In this document: piece by piece, positions 36,101-52,037 of the stretch
Position numbering within the stretch: position 1 is the first letter of the stretch
How the letters are laid out: each line of letters opens with the position of its first letter
Source of the DNA: Coffea arabica
Lineage: Eukaryota > Streptophyta > Magnoliopsida > Gentianales > Rubiaceae
Direction of reading: 5' to 3'
DNA length: 64,000 nucleotides
Assembly: GCF_036785885.1 (NCBI RefSeq)
Contig: NC_092312.1
Location: 23,888,001-23,952,000, forward strand
Notes under the pieces: generated by a model
Databases searched by the model: none
What the model saw: the letters and a program-made list of their open reading frames with translations, nothing else
What the model was told of the DNA's origin: nothing
Translations under genes and position numbers: made by a program

Positions 36101-39100
36101 CCTAAGCAGTGTCTTTGGGGCTGGCCCACTCCAGTAAAACATATTCTTGATGCCAAAAACTCACACAGCACTTTAGAAATTCTATCCTTCTTTAAGACCT
36201 AGAGAATAAAGAAAAAGGAGCTGGGAACTTTCAAGATGGGAAAAAAAAATAAAACCTGTGCAAGCAAGTACAGCATCCGCGAAGAAACAGCAGTTGTATG
36301 AGTCCTGAGAAGATTCTTATTTGCTTCCTCCCTTTTCCACTCATATCCATACCTACAAAGATAGCTCTACTTAGATGCATTCAGTGCTGAATATAGAATG
36401 GTATTACAAGTAACCTTTGCTAGCATACCCTCGAGACCCATAACCACCATTTTCATGAACTTCCTTGACCCGCTCCACATAATCTTCAGGCAGTATCTTT
36501 GTAGTAGAAGGTTCTGTAAATTTTATGAACATGCATTTATTAGAGAAAATCAGAACGGACGATAAACATCCTAAGATTAAAACCAAACCAACCTTTCAAG
36601 AAGAATGTATCATGTGAATCACGCGCAGGATGTTGCTGTGGCTGGAAAAGCGCATCAAAATTCCAAAAGCTGCAACATTGGAAAGAATTTTTGTCAACTA
36701 AGATTCAATAACAAAAATACTATTATTTCTATTACTTGAAAAGCTCCTCCATCAGTTAATATAGAAAGAAGAAAAACTGTGGCACCATTTTTTACCAAGC
36801 AGAGCAATCTCCAGCTTTGCTGACACCCAATTGCATATTAAAGGAAGTATCTATTTACTGACAAATCTCCTCATAATTAAAGGCCATAATAATTACAAAA
36901 GGAATCATCTCCCTGTTCCATTTTCAAAACCAGTCTTCAACATTTACTTGCTACACTCCTGGTGACAACTCATGAGAAGTGTGTCTACCACCCACTGCTA
37001 ACCCAAAAGCTGAGAAGAAACTCCCCAATCACCTCACACTTCATAATTGAGAACAATGGGCCTCAGAGAGCTATAGTAAATTTACTTGTATTCATTTAAA
37101 TTCATTGAGCAACATAAGAGAAAAGCTCTTCAGTAGAAATGGCTTCATATGCCTCATAATACGGAGGGGTGAATCACAGTTTAAATGTGAAATAGCAGCC
37201 GCAGGTTTTAGTGTCTCAAACATTCTTTATTTTCATCACTTTCCTCTAGCTACTAAACTAAAAATTTTGTCAAAACCTTGAGAAGGCTTTCTTTAGCTGA
37301 GGAGTAAGCATGCATTTGATAATCTACCTGCTTTCCACAAAATTATTTGTTGGCATCTCCTCAAATCTGCACAAAGCAAAGCAATAACGAAGGTGCAGGC
37401 CATAAAAAAACTCTTCTGATGAAGGCATATATGTAGCACGAATGCAACATCAACAAAATGACCAGGTCATACCCCATCTGAAGAAAAATCATCTGTACTT
37501 GACGCCGTACCTATAGCAAATGTAAAAACAACAGCCGATTAGTAAGCGCACAGAACAATGCTACCTTATAAATGACTGTTGAAGTTGATTATTGACGGCT
37601 AATCACTGCAAGTGCTAGTTTTGTGCCTAACGTCGGAGTTTAGTCATTTATGAAATTAATATTCAGCCCAACTGCAACACCAGCATACAGTAGGTTATCC
37701 TATAATAAGAGGCCACAGGGATCCTTGAGTAATGAAACATAAACCCAGTCGTCAAAGAAACAACCAGAAATTACACAAGTAGTTACTCAGTGGCAAGGAA
37801 TGTCTCATGCATTTTAGTAAGGTACACCTCATGAGTATCTCTGTGCCTAATATTCAGTAAATTCTTCACTTAGAAATATGCTCACAAGGGGAAGAATTTT
37901 TTATGCATCCTAGTAAAAGGCAGAGACTTCATAAACGGTATGAATAAATTGTCTAAACAAGCTATTCAATCACCTCAACTTCAAAGGCCCAGCCAACTTT
38001 TCTAGGATAAGCAAAACCAAAACCAGAACCAACTTTAGTTTGCAATGCATAACTCCTCATGCTTCAACTTCAGGGAAACTAATGAACATAAGCGAAAGAG
38101 AAAAACCGGCAAGCAAAATAATGAAAAGCTAGCGAGACAGACAGAAACAAGGGATTCCTGCCTTGAGCAACGGATGTAGATGACCACCTTCAAGTGGTTG
38201 ACCTTTAGCACTGAAGTTGTACTCTTTAAACTCCAATTCCTTCCAGTCGCCCCTTCAAGGACAAAATAAGAATATGAGAACCCACCAGCCATAAAAGCAT
38301 GCTAATCCCGATAATATCTCATGTTGATAAACTAATTCATGTATCCTTAACCTCCCAATCATGATAAAGCAATAAAACGATATGACAATACACATCCTTG
38401 CTCATGGATTGAAGATATCACAGAGACACATATCTCTGTGATAACGGACATATTGTGCAAACAAAAACCAAAATTTTGTACAATTAGCTATCAAAGGTAG
38501 TTGACATTAAAGACATTCTCAATAAGTATATGGTACAATTTTATACCAGCCAAGCCCAAATTGCTCAATTTCCTAGTTATTTATTTTGCAAATGTAAAAA
38601 TTGAAAGTCTGCATACAGTTTCCTTCAAAAGCATATCATAGCAAGAAAAGCCTACTAAAGTACACATATGTAGGCAAATTCAGGTTCCCATCCAGCAAAT
38701 CAACAATCCAAACTCATTTTCATTCTATAGTAAGACACCAAACCAAATTAGATACTCATCTACAAGTATGAAAATTATTTGCTCTCTGAAGCACATGTGA
38801 GCAATTGAAAGCTATCAAATTTACTTAAGTACGAACATTTAAGACATTCCAGCCAACACGCACACAAGTTGATAAAAGTAAATTCACAAAAAAAAAGCCA
38901 TTTTATTGTATAGCTCACAAATGAGAAACAGTATGAAGTATTACCAAAAATTTACACTGTCATCCATCTCAACTAGCATGAAGAGAAATCTTTGCATTCT
39001 TAACGATGACTCACAGCAGTCATTTTGACAAAAAACAGATAAGCATTTAATTACCTCTGTATATTCTCTCGTGTAAGATCAGTGGCAGCTTTTTTCCTTT

Positions 39101-42059
39101 TTGGAGCATATTTGGGACCCTTTCTGACTGAGTAACCTTTCCATATTCTATAAAAAAAAGTAAAACATCTCAAAAAAAGATAAGAATAAAGAAAAAAAGG
39201 TAATATTCATCCTAAAGGTGGGTCACACAGAATAAGCAACTTAATATCTCCAACGTAAATAAATAAATGAATACGAATTGCTTAAGACATTACTGTTGAG
39301 TAATTAGCTTTCTTCTTTTAAGAGCGTCAATATCCTCCGAACTTACTGCCTGCAATTACAATACCATTTGCAGCATAAAAGATTAGTACCTAATCGGCAG
39401 TGAAGTCCAAATTATAGTAGTCAACAAATAGTATTTATTTTCTGATACATCATAATTTGTTATAGAGCAACCTTACTTAGACAGCAATAAACCTAATTCA
39501 ATGGTTTAATTAGACTAAGGGGTCATGTCCAGAAAAGAAAAAAAGCTCAGTCCTAAATAAACCCACTTAAATTGACATGCTACCTTGTGATAACTTGTTT
39601 AGAACAATGTTGAATTGCATCACCCACTTGTAGTTAACAGATCCACAATTTGGCTACATAATCAATGTGATTTGTTAAAGAAAAGCTGAATGCTAACACA
39701 AGTAAAAACAATTCACCCTAAGAAAGCAAGCTACTTCTTTCTTCTTTTGTTTCAAGTTTTTAAATGAAAAATCTAGTAATTAAAGGCAACAAAATGTTGA
39801 CTATTAACACCATGACTATACAGTACATTGTTAATCATTTGACGGTATGTTGTCAACTTAAACAAGAACTAATAGTTCAAACCAATGTAATTTTACTAAG
39901 ATAGGCTAGAACAAATCCTGTTCTTGCAGCTTAAAGCACTATTTGGATAGGTAAATGGCAAATGAAAATGGAAGCAACTAATTCACCAAGGGAGGAGGAA
40001 CAGAAAATCCAAAAACTATTAAATGCACGAAATACCAATCTAAAACTATTGAAAATACTAAATACCTCTCCATTTTGGATCTGTAGAAGTAAAATTTTAA
40101 TTTTATCCTCAACTTGCTGAACCTGCAAAGTGTTGAATAAGACAAAACATAAGGGTTCGCAATCAACAACAGAAGCTGACAGAGACTATAGATCTTATCT
40201 TTTACTTCCACATTTAATAATTTTTAATAGTGCATTTCGGATCCGTAAAAGTAAAAATTTAACTTTATCCCCAACATGCTGAACCTGCAGTACATTGAAT
40301 AAGACAAAACATAACGATCCGCAATCAACAATAGAAGCCGATACAGACTATAGACCTTATCTTTTACTTCCACAACTAATAATTTCAAATAAATGCCAAA
40401 TAGTTTTTAGATGCAGATACACCTATTAGAACCTAAGTATAGGGATGGTCATTAACACTGGCCCTTCTCTTGGACTCAATGGTGATATTGTTATCAGGAA
40501 ATATAGCATAAAGTTGAAAACAAATTGACAGCCATGTAATTCACAATTGTTCCATGCCAATCTAATTGTTACCTTTCTGGAAACTTGTGACTTTCCCATC
40601 TCGATCCATTTATTCTTTATGGCCTGCTGGGAACCGATCTTGAAAATAGAGGACTCCAGCTTTTTCTGCACATACGGATATCCCATTTCACAAGCATATC
40701 TTCCATAGTTAAGTAGACCCAAAAAAGAACCAAAATTCAGATCAGAATGTCATAGTTGCAGCTTGGTTGGTTTTTGTTGGTGCCAGAACTTTGAAGTTGC
40801 TTCACAACGATACTATAGGAGTGACAACTGAAGTTACTGTTTCCTATAAGGGTCAAACCAAGAAACGAATGTCTTGAAGACATAAAGCACCAAAGCAAAA
40901 TTCACTCCATACAGCAGGATCAAACTCCAAACCTATAAGCTCTAGGTCAAGTAACAGAAAATATAGGGTTTTGCAGGAATTTGATTGTAAAATCAGTATA
41001 AAAAAAAGAGAGAAAGAAAGACATGCATGGGAAGAAAACATAAAAGGACTGTAGAATACGAATAATATCAAGCACAGTAGCGCAAGACCAATGCAGAAAG
41101 CACCCAAAATATGTAATCAAATAATGTTTGACAACCTGCAAGTCTTCCCGTGCAATACCCTCCGCTGGTATAGCCAAGAAGAGTTGGACTTCGGGAGATC
41201 CAGCTTCAGCATACTTTTTTCCCTCATCCGTGAGCACCCATCTCTCTTTCTTAATATCCTGCACAATTGGCATGCAGCTAAAGTAAAATCCCTAAGATTT
41301 AAGTTCATAAACCTCAATTAGACAATTTTTTGGCAAGCTTAAAAAAGGTACTGCTTAACAAGCAACTCAGGCACTTAAAACTAAAATGGCAGATACACAT
41401 GCCTAAATCCACCTACCTCTGGCATATTAAAATGATCATAATCACAATATAACCAGAACAATTTCCTGTAATTCAAAATTAACAAGAAGAAAAAACAAAA
41501 TTTGTGGAACATTAGGCCAAAAGCAGATAAGGAATCTGAAAAGGTGAAAATTGACAAGCTACGATAACTAAAAGAGTCAGAAAATGCCAACCCAAAGAAA
41601 AAAAAATTAGAGCTGCCTTTTGTAAAGTATTTTGCCAGCTTGAATATCTCAATTGAAATTCCCAAAACTAAACTGACTTTATAAGGTACATTTCTCTTAA
41701 ACTTCATCATTTGAGCAATCAACAGACAGAACTGTCTCTCGATCTTTCTTTATTCTCAATCAATTGGAGTAAATATCAATTCCGTTCATCTCAAGTTCCA
41801 ATGACCTAAATACCTAATTAAAAAATAAGCGTCTTCGCCGTCAAAAAAAAAAAAAAAAAGCGCCAAGCATGCATTTTTTTACAGATAATAAACATAAAAT
41901 GGGAATTCATACCTGAGCATCAACAAGTCTGAATCCGTTGAGGCTCTTAATAATGTTGAGGATGTCGTCATGGCTCAAACCTCGATCCTCCGCGAACTTG
42001 CCGGAGTCGGATATCTCTTCGTTCTTCTCCAGATATCTGAGCACGGCCTCTTCCGCCAT
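33178..42059 (-). CDS. Cytosolic phenylalanine--tRNA ligase alpha subunit
   Basis: This is the catalytic subunit of the alpha2-beta2 enzyme that charges tRNA-Phe. Eighteen exons in transcript order: 41913-42059, 41136-41258, 40573-40665, 40066-40122, 39294-39349, 39055-39147, 38162-38252, 37473-37510, 37328-37366, 36593-36669, 36429-36513, 36256-36352, 35178-35274, 34739-34810, 34598-34664, 33560-33685, 33330-33384, 33178-33246. Total 1482 nt, 493 aa, the usual length, with every phase matching. The N-terminus has the winged-helix DNA-binding-like repeats ([30 protein letters not shown]). The class II core has motif 2 ([20 protein letters not shown]) and motif 3 ([20 protein letters not shown]), plus [11 protein letters not shown] and [11 protein letters not shown], which belong to the amino-acid pocket region. 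The intron after exon 7 uses a GC donor. A hAT element sits in the intron between exons 15 and 16, and a decayed copy of exon 4 lies at about 40232-40284. Confidence 0.96.
33719..34557. mobile_element. Complete non-autonomous hAT element in PheRS alpha intron, with 8-bp target duplications
   Basis: The element proper is 33727-34549 (823 bp). Termini are TAGAGGTATCAAA on the left and, complemented, TAGAGGTGGCAAA on the right. The exact 8-mer ACTATTGG flanks both ends (33719-33726 and 34550-34557), which places it in the hAT superfamily. Subterminal arms are rich in ATGGGTAT/ATACCCAT phrases in both orientations; the centre is AT-rich. The host intron runs 33686-34597 (912 bp). Removing the element and one duplication leaves 81 bp, a normal short plant intron. 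No transposase is encoded. Confidence 0.93.
34976..35090 (+). mobile_element. Possible tRNA-derived SINE
   Basis: TAGTGGCTAAGG at 34978 resembles a polymerase III A box. CATTTCAAATCCCC at about 35014 resembles a B box, at the roughly 35-base spacing seen in tRNA-derived SINEs. A C-rich tail with 12 C follows. It lies in the PheRS intron between exons 14 and 13. Length and target duplication could not be fixed. Confidence 0.35.
35420..35475. repeat. Compound microsatellite (AC)n-G7-(GA)n
   Basis: Alternating AC for about 20 bases is followed by a G run and then GA repeats. It lies in the PheRS alpha intron between exons 13 and 12 and has no coding role. Confidence 0.85.
40066..40395 (-). repeat. 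Tandem duplication of PheRS alpha exon 4 plus upstream intron
   Basis: A unit of about 160 bases occurs twice in tandem: about 40068-40222 contains the working exon 4 (40066-40122), and about 40232-40395 is a second copy. Shared phrases include TGAATAAGACAAAACATAA, CGCAATCAACAA, GACTATAGA and CTTATCTTTTACTTCCACA. In the second copy the exon-like part (starting 40284 on the minus strand after TGCAG) reads [17 protein letters not shown], but the GT donor has become AATGCACTATT, so it cannot splice normally. The surviving model uses only the left copy. Confidence 0.85.
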
Positions 42060-43601
42060 ATTTTCTTTCTTCCTCTTTTAGGTTTAGTTGTCGTACTTGT
42101 TTACTTTGTAAAAACCCCACGTCGTCAGCGGCGCCGTGAATCGGAATGCCAAAAAGCCGTCAAATGACGGATGCTAGGGGTATTCCAAGCTACAGGTGGG
42201 GATAGCGTTGGTGCAGTGTATATTGTAGTCAAAAAGGTTTGCTCAGGGCTTTGAGCTGGTACGTCTCACTGTGAATTACATTCAGCAACCCGCCAAAATA
42301 GGATAATTTACACAACGCTCCCCAAGATCTCACTTAATTTCACTCTACCTCTGAAAAGCACGTAAAGTTTTATTTGAACGGGAAATAGTTAAATTATACT
42401 ACATTTTAAAAAAAAAAAATTGAGAAAGAAAATATTAAAAAAAATCCTTATTACAAACTTATTGATATAGTAATATGTTTTGTTTTTATAAAATCATGAA
42501 ACTCGTACGTTCTTATTAAAAAACTTTACAATCCTGTCAAATTTTATAATCTTATAAAAACTGGCCTGAATTTATTAGTAAATCAATGTGCGCTGATTTC
42601 CATCATCGCTATATGTAGTAAATGTGAAAAATTAAGCACATTTGATTGAAAAGACTTTATATATATTAGATTGCCCCATTTCTAGTAATCCAAATCGCCA
42701 GAAATTTGTGCTCAATGTTTACAGAATGCTCATTCGTTTTGTCCACTAACTTAACAGAGGAAAGGGTTGATTTAGTTAGCATGCATGCGTTAAGCATTTC
42801 TTTTGATGAAGAGTGGCTACACTCTTAGTGCCAAGGTGCACTTGTAAAGTCATTTTGGACCTTTGCTCAACAATTGTATAGCTTACAACATATCAATGAA
42901 ATTATCTAACGTTTCTGGTTAAAAAAAAATAATGCTCGGCCTATTTGAGCGGTATTTACCTCAGCCGCTTAAATTTTGATTGGCAAATGCAGAAGAGCAA
43001 CCGGAAAGTGAAAAACCACAAGAAAGGGTACTGCAACTTTAACTTTCCTTTTTTCCCGGTTTGTCTACAGCGTGAAATTTTTCTTAAGAGGGACGGAGTT
43101 CACATAATTGAGATTTTTTACGAGTAACAAGCGCTAGAATTGCTTTTGATTCGAGGGAAGTGGTTGGAAATAATGACAGCCGAATATATACAGATGCCCT
43201 GAGGTCTAAACCACACTAGACACTGATGTGGTAAAAAAAATGTGGAGCTTTAACTGATGAGCTGTAATGTCAAACAAATACAACGGATTTGCTCCTTGAT
43301 TACCCTTGGTAGCCATACCAGTTGAGCTTCAAAAAAATACACCACGAAACAGGCGTATTCGAGAAGCATATTGCGTGAGAAGACTTGGTAGCAAAGCCAA
43401 CATTCAAAAATCAATTTGAAGTTTATTCTCACGCCTTACCATCTGGGTTTCAAGATGTAGGAACAGAGCAGTTTGGGGGAAAAGAGAACTGAATTTATAT
43501 CACAATCAAAGACTGAAAAGTGTCTATTAAAAAGCAAGTCCCCCTTTATCTCATAACTTATCCATTTTCACATAACTACGTATGAAAATGACCAGCCCAA
43601 C
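42060..43601. other. Intergenic: PheRS promoter side and NDUFS8 3' flank
   Basis: The left part is the upstream region of PheRS alpha, where transcription runs leftwards. Sequence 42360-42720 is AT-rich. No open frame with a recognisable motif and no clear repeat were seen. Confidence 0.4.
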
Positions 43602-47190
<3,589 letters not shown>

Positions 47191-48810
47191 GGCCGATTGA
47201 TCGATGAAGAAATCGCAAATGGCGAGTGGGGAGTTCAGTTTTTACTCCAACTCGGCTTTTTCTGGTTGACGGATCAAAATGGTTAATCAGCTCTTTTGGG
47301 CGGTGGGGGTAGAATCTGCCGTCTTTCAGATTTCGAGTCGTGTGTAACCCACGCAGACTATCCCATACAGGTGGTAGACGGTGATGGCCACTGGGCTCAA
47401 AAATTGCACCTTGCTCCCTGTGATTTCTGGTAATTATACTGTTTCCCTGAGTTTTTAGTTACATAGCTAGTCCCTACCCAGAAGTTTTCTCTTTTGCTTT
47501 TCCTAGCCCTCATTTTTATTTGGGGCTAGTTAAAGAATCATATCTTAATTTTGTTTTTATGGACACGCATCTCTTGAAAATGCTACTCTAAATAGGAAAA
47601 AGAAACTAGTCAATAAATAAATAAAAACCATTAGTGTAAGTGAATTCATATGAGCAATATGTTTTATAATTAATATAGGAAATCATCTATGTAGTAATCC
47701 ATTAACACTATTTTAGATTCAAAGTATGGTTTCATGAGTGCAAAAGTGACATGTAAGTTACATGAAAGACTTTTCGTTTGAATTGCTATTTTTTGATATT
47801 TTTATAGAAAAATATATTGTAGCGATTTAAGGTATGTAAAGTAAAAATATGATTGAAAAGTATATTTCATGAAAAATATATAATTTTTTTGAGACAAAAT
47901 GCTAATCCAAATAAGGCGATTCGATTCGTACATAGGAATAGTAAGAAAATGTACACTATATTCTATTCTAGTAAAATTTTTGTAAGAGGAAAAAGTTACT
48001 TTTTTTTTGGCAATTAACCATTGTAGCCTCGTATTTGTTCTTTTTTATCATTAACAATTATGGCTCTATTTAGATTAGTTGTTTTTTAAGTTGTTTTTAA
48101 AATATTTTATTGTAACAATGTATATGAAATCTTTTATTGTAAATGTTGGGTTCATTTGAATCCACTGTTTTTTGAGATTTTTTTTAAAAAATTTACTGTA
48201 GTATTTTTTCAAATATTGTTGATGTCATTTGGATTGAAGTTTTTGAATAACTCATTGTTTTTAAAAAACTTATGCGTTTGGATTGACCTATTTCTAAAAA
48301 ACAACTACACTTTGATGAATGATTTGCACTCACTGGCAAGCTGCTGTCTGCTCTCCAATCATGGAACTACATCATAGGTGGGTTTGAAGTTGTAGATAAT
48401 TACAATATTGGGTTCTCCCTACCTATGATAAAAAAATTTTCTTGCTTGGGTATATCATCCTCAAAGAAGAGTAAAAGTTTAGTGACTTTTTGTTCCAAGA
48501 CCAATCATTCTTAAAAACAGTGTCACCATTGACATAGTTCATACAACGAACTCTAATTAACAAATGTTTTAGGAAGGTTATAGGAGTCATGAAAAGTTCT
48601 AACTAGTACAATTCCTGATAATTGCTACCTTACGTAATAAATTGGTATAATTCAAACTGATAAGGGCCAGTAACTTTTTTCAAATGAGCATGTTAGTGTT
48701 TTGCTAGCTGACATGCTGGACCCAAGACAGAGGCCAATTGCTATTTTTGCTATTTTTGTCCATTGAGATATATGTGAATCGTTATTGCCGCCAATCTTCG
48801 TTCCAGTTAT
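47191..48810. other. Intergenic: NDUFS8 promoter and MITE-like repeats
   Basis: 47775-47914 is the second copy of the repeat also seen at 19744-19932 (CGTTTGAATTGCTATTTTTT ... ATGCTAATCCAAATAAGG). 48140-48300 contains further related phrases (TTTGAATCCACTGTTTTTTG, TTACTGTAGTATTTTTTC, ATTTGGATTGAAG), probably a second, more decayed or nested member. No gene was recognised up to the transposase remnant. Confidence 0.5.
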
Positions 48811-50188
48811 TTATGCCTTGTTGCGACATATCGTTGGGTAGGCCCTATGGACTTGATTTCCTCCTTCTTGTGCATCTGCAAAGGCTCCGAGAGTAGTTTC
48901 TTCATTGAAGTACTCATCGTTAGGCACATAATTCCTCATGAAGTTGTGCATACTACAACATGCAAACACAATGTTGTTTTAAGTTGCTATGAGGTAGTTC
49001 TTCATTGGGCCTTTAAGTATTAGGAAACGCCTCTTAAGAACCCCAAAAGTTCGGTCAATAATATTTTTAAGCGAAACATGTTGCCGGTTGAACAAAACAT
49101 TAACTACCCGCTCATGCTGCGTGCCCCGAACAGCCCTAAACGGTGCCACGAACTCATGCATGTTGGTGTAAGCAGTATCCACCACATAATATTTCCCTGG
49201 CCGCCAATGCATGGAATGCTAGTCAATGTATTTCTTAAATTTACAGAAACAAACTCAAACATAATGGTGATCTATTTGTCATTTGTTAATGCCACAACTA
49301 GTAATCCAAGTTTATAACCTTCTGGAGATAGATGAGTTACATACCAAGATGTGACATTAGAAACCCCGAATTTGGATCAAGTAAGGTGTTTTAGAGAATT
49401 TTAACGTTGTGGGCACTGCCCTCCCAACCGACTCGAACATAGACAAATCACATATCATGATCACAAGTCGCAAGCATATTTTGAGATAACCCACCATGCC
49501 TATTTCTGTACCGCTCTCTTATCTCTGCACTATACTAAGCGAATATGTTGGTTCCATCTAAGACTCTAACACAATCCTAACAAGAAAATAACAAATTGTT
49601 ATATTCATGGCAGCATAGATGAATTAGCATGTATACAATTTCATAATTATTTACCCTGAACCACGATCAAAACAGTCCATTGTTCAGAATTCTGAGGTGC
49701 ACGTCATCAAAGTTTCTTGGCCTAACGAGATCACGACCAAATCGCACAAATGCTCGGAAAACATGATGTCTATGCTAGTCAATTATCTCTGTTGAATGCT
49801 GGAAGCGCTCGAATAGAACCCGATGCCGCTCATCATAACTCAAGCATATTAGTGTTAAAGCAATGGACTCATAAACTCCAATCCTCTAAGAAGAATATGC
49901 GTGCCAGTAACCACGCTCAACCAATAACTTGCACAATTATAGGAACATGGGCACATCCATGCATATGTTCTCGATAATTCTATCTCAATAGCTGTTTATC
50001 AGCTCAAGCATATAATTCCTGCCAGAAAATGCACTATTTTGAATTCTTATTCTTCTAGGAACACGATTAATGAACATGTCAAAAAAAATCAACCCCAGTA
50101 GAACAACCACTAGAAGTATGCTGTCGAGATCAATATCGTCCGTCCTGTCATCCAAATGTCCATCCTGAATGTGAATGTAGTTATCCAT
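48811..50188 (-). pseudogene. PIF/Harbinger transposase pseudogene
   Basis: The minus strand encodes, in order, the parts of a Harbinger DDE nuclease (HARBI1 type), broken by stops. Near 50188-49980 is the N-terminal region. Then come RFGRDLVRPRNFDD with HLRILNNGLF (about 49740-49670), GTNIFA (DGTHI-like), RYRNRHGGLSQNMLATCDHD (about 49510-49450) and GWEGSAHN (about 49420). The best-kept block runs 49212-48979: GKYYVVDTAYTNM, FNRQHVSLKNIIDRTFGVLKRRF. After an in-frame stop, FACCSMHNFMRN follows. The spacing and phrases match the family, but stops (for example after CDHDM and after NYLIAT) show it is inactive. It would have acted in the nucleus with its Myb-like partner. Confidence 0.85.
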
Positions 50189-50918
50189 GAAGCAGCTACT
50201 AGCTTCTTTCTTAATAGCAAATCCCTACCCTGCACATTTATGTCCCACAAATAGAAAATTATGTCAAAACTATTCAGAATCTAACTTTTACTATTTGTAC
50301 TTAACAACTCTGCTTCACAAGTTGAAAACAACTTCGCAACCACTATTATGGACCATGGGCAAATCCATGATATTCAAAACACCAATAACCGGTATCCTGC
50401 TATTTAAACTTTACTATTTATTAAGGGCATGTCACATAAAATCGGATAGGAGTTATTGCACAAATTCAACAATAAACATATTAACAAATGCCCAACTTAA
50501 ATGTATGGAACATAAATTAAATGGTATGTCCATCGAGACAACTGTAACTAAAACTAGTCAGGTGTCAAGTACTAAATCAAGGGTTTCCGATCTAATGAGA
50601 GAGAAATAAATTAAATGCCCAGCTGCGACAACATCCTTTCATAGAGTCAACTAGGAAACAAATTAACTTATGGAAAATAAAAAACTGTTTCGTGGTACAG
50701 TGGCACAATCGCTAATAAATTTGACAAACTTATACGCAAGTTAATGCCATGTCAACACTCAAATGGCATAGGATGGACATAAACACAAATAAGATGCACT
50801 ATCATAAGTGTAAAAAAGATAAAATAGACGCCGTGAACATCTATTATGGGGGTAGGAACCCTTGGTGTCTCACAAATGCAAGACGGGCAATATCTGTCTT
50901 GCAGGTAAACGAAATGGC

Positions 50919-52021
50919 CTACTCTGAAGGGTCCTTTAATACATCTACAACCTTCAGATGCACATTTATGTCTAGGTTCAAGGCGCAGAGCTCTGCCAAG
51001 GTAGCTTTTAGCTCAAAATTAGCATTCAAAGGACAATGTGCAGTCTTCGATGGTAAAAAGACCGAATCACTCATATTGCTCTTTTTGCAACTCAAATGGG
51101 TCTCAATGCTGTCTAGAATACAGATGTACTGTTGGAATTGGCTTGATGAACCTGAGAAGACTGACTCGATTGACATGTCGCCTGATTTGCGCTTTTCTTT
51201 GCCCTTCTTCACTTTTCCTTTCCCTTTCTTAGTCATTTGTACTGTAATATTTTCGTACGATAAACTAATGTCTATAAAATCCTTTCCCCTAGCACCTCTC
51301 GTAGCATTCTCCATTTCCAACTCCTCTTCCGAGTTGGGGGGTGATTGTTCATGTTAAGTGCTGTAGTCCCCAGTAACCCCTTGATTCATAAACACTTCTT
51401 CAAGTAAATGGAAGACGATGCATGATCTATCATAAAATCTTCTGTAGCCCTTATTCATCTACACCCAATACAGCTAGTCTTCATAATGTATAAATGTTAA
51501 GGCTGTTAGCGAGATACTTATTGGAAAAAGGCAGGCGCAAAAGTTAGGGGGAATAAATGGACTGATTTAAAAAGAAAAAATCAGAGAAGGTTATGCTACC
51601 TGAAGTAGATCTCTCCAGCAGCCAACGTCTATCATGAAAGTGTAGTTGGTAGAGTCCCTACCCATACTAGTGCCACGTCTCTTAAATGAAATATACAGTC
51701 TGGTCAAGCTTTACAGGGCATGGTACTTTGACCTTATAGTGTTGTGGAGAAATGAAGTACCAAATGATTCATTAACATGCTAGTAATTTTGGAGACGACA
51801 AGACTCCCGATGTTATGAGCGGATATTTCTCCCTTCTTATGCATATTGATAAGATATTGGGCAAATTGAATTTCATGTTTGGAAGTAAAAATGTTACGTT
51901 CTGAATACTTTGCTCGAGTCATCATTTTTTTTGTTTGGGATGGCAAAACCAGAAAAAAAAAACACTTAGCTCTTAGGGTAAAGTCAAATTGCTCTATAAC
52001 TGATTGGAGGCATTCAATCAA
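50919..52021 (-). pseudogene. Harbinger ORF1-like (Myb/SANT-type DNA-binding) remnant
   Basis: Upstream of the transposase on the same strand are two open segments: 51320-50919 (133 codons, with a Lys-rich stretch TKKGKGKVKKGKEKRK and ending VDVLKDPSE) and 52021-51734 (containing HEIQFAQYLINMHKKGEIS). PIF/Harbinger elements carry a second gene for a Myb/SANT-like protein with a basic segment and a C-terminal helix; order and composition fit, but similarity is weak. The solo LTR at 52043 lies immediately upstream, so this gene is interrupted. Confidence 0.45.
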
Positions 52022-52037
52022 CCTGAGTAAGTATAGG

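Noticed and set aside
42360-42720. AT-rich block between PheRS and NDUFS8 as a matrix-attachment or origin-like element
   Set aside because: AT-richness alone is not evidence; no motif cluster or repeat supports it.
50749-51357. 202-codon plus-strand open frame, the longest on that strand in the region
   Set aside because: It lies opposite the Harbinger ORF1-like remnant, shows no motif of its own, and the minus-strand reading is the one that fits the neighbouring transposase.
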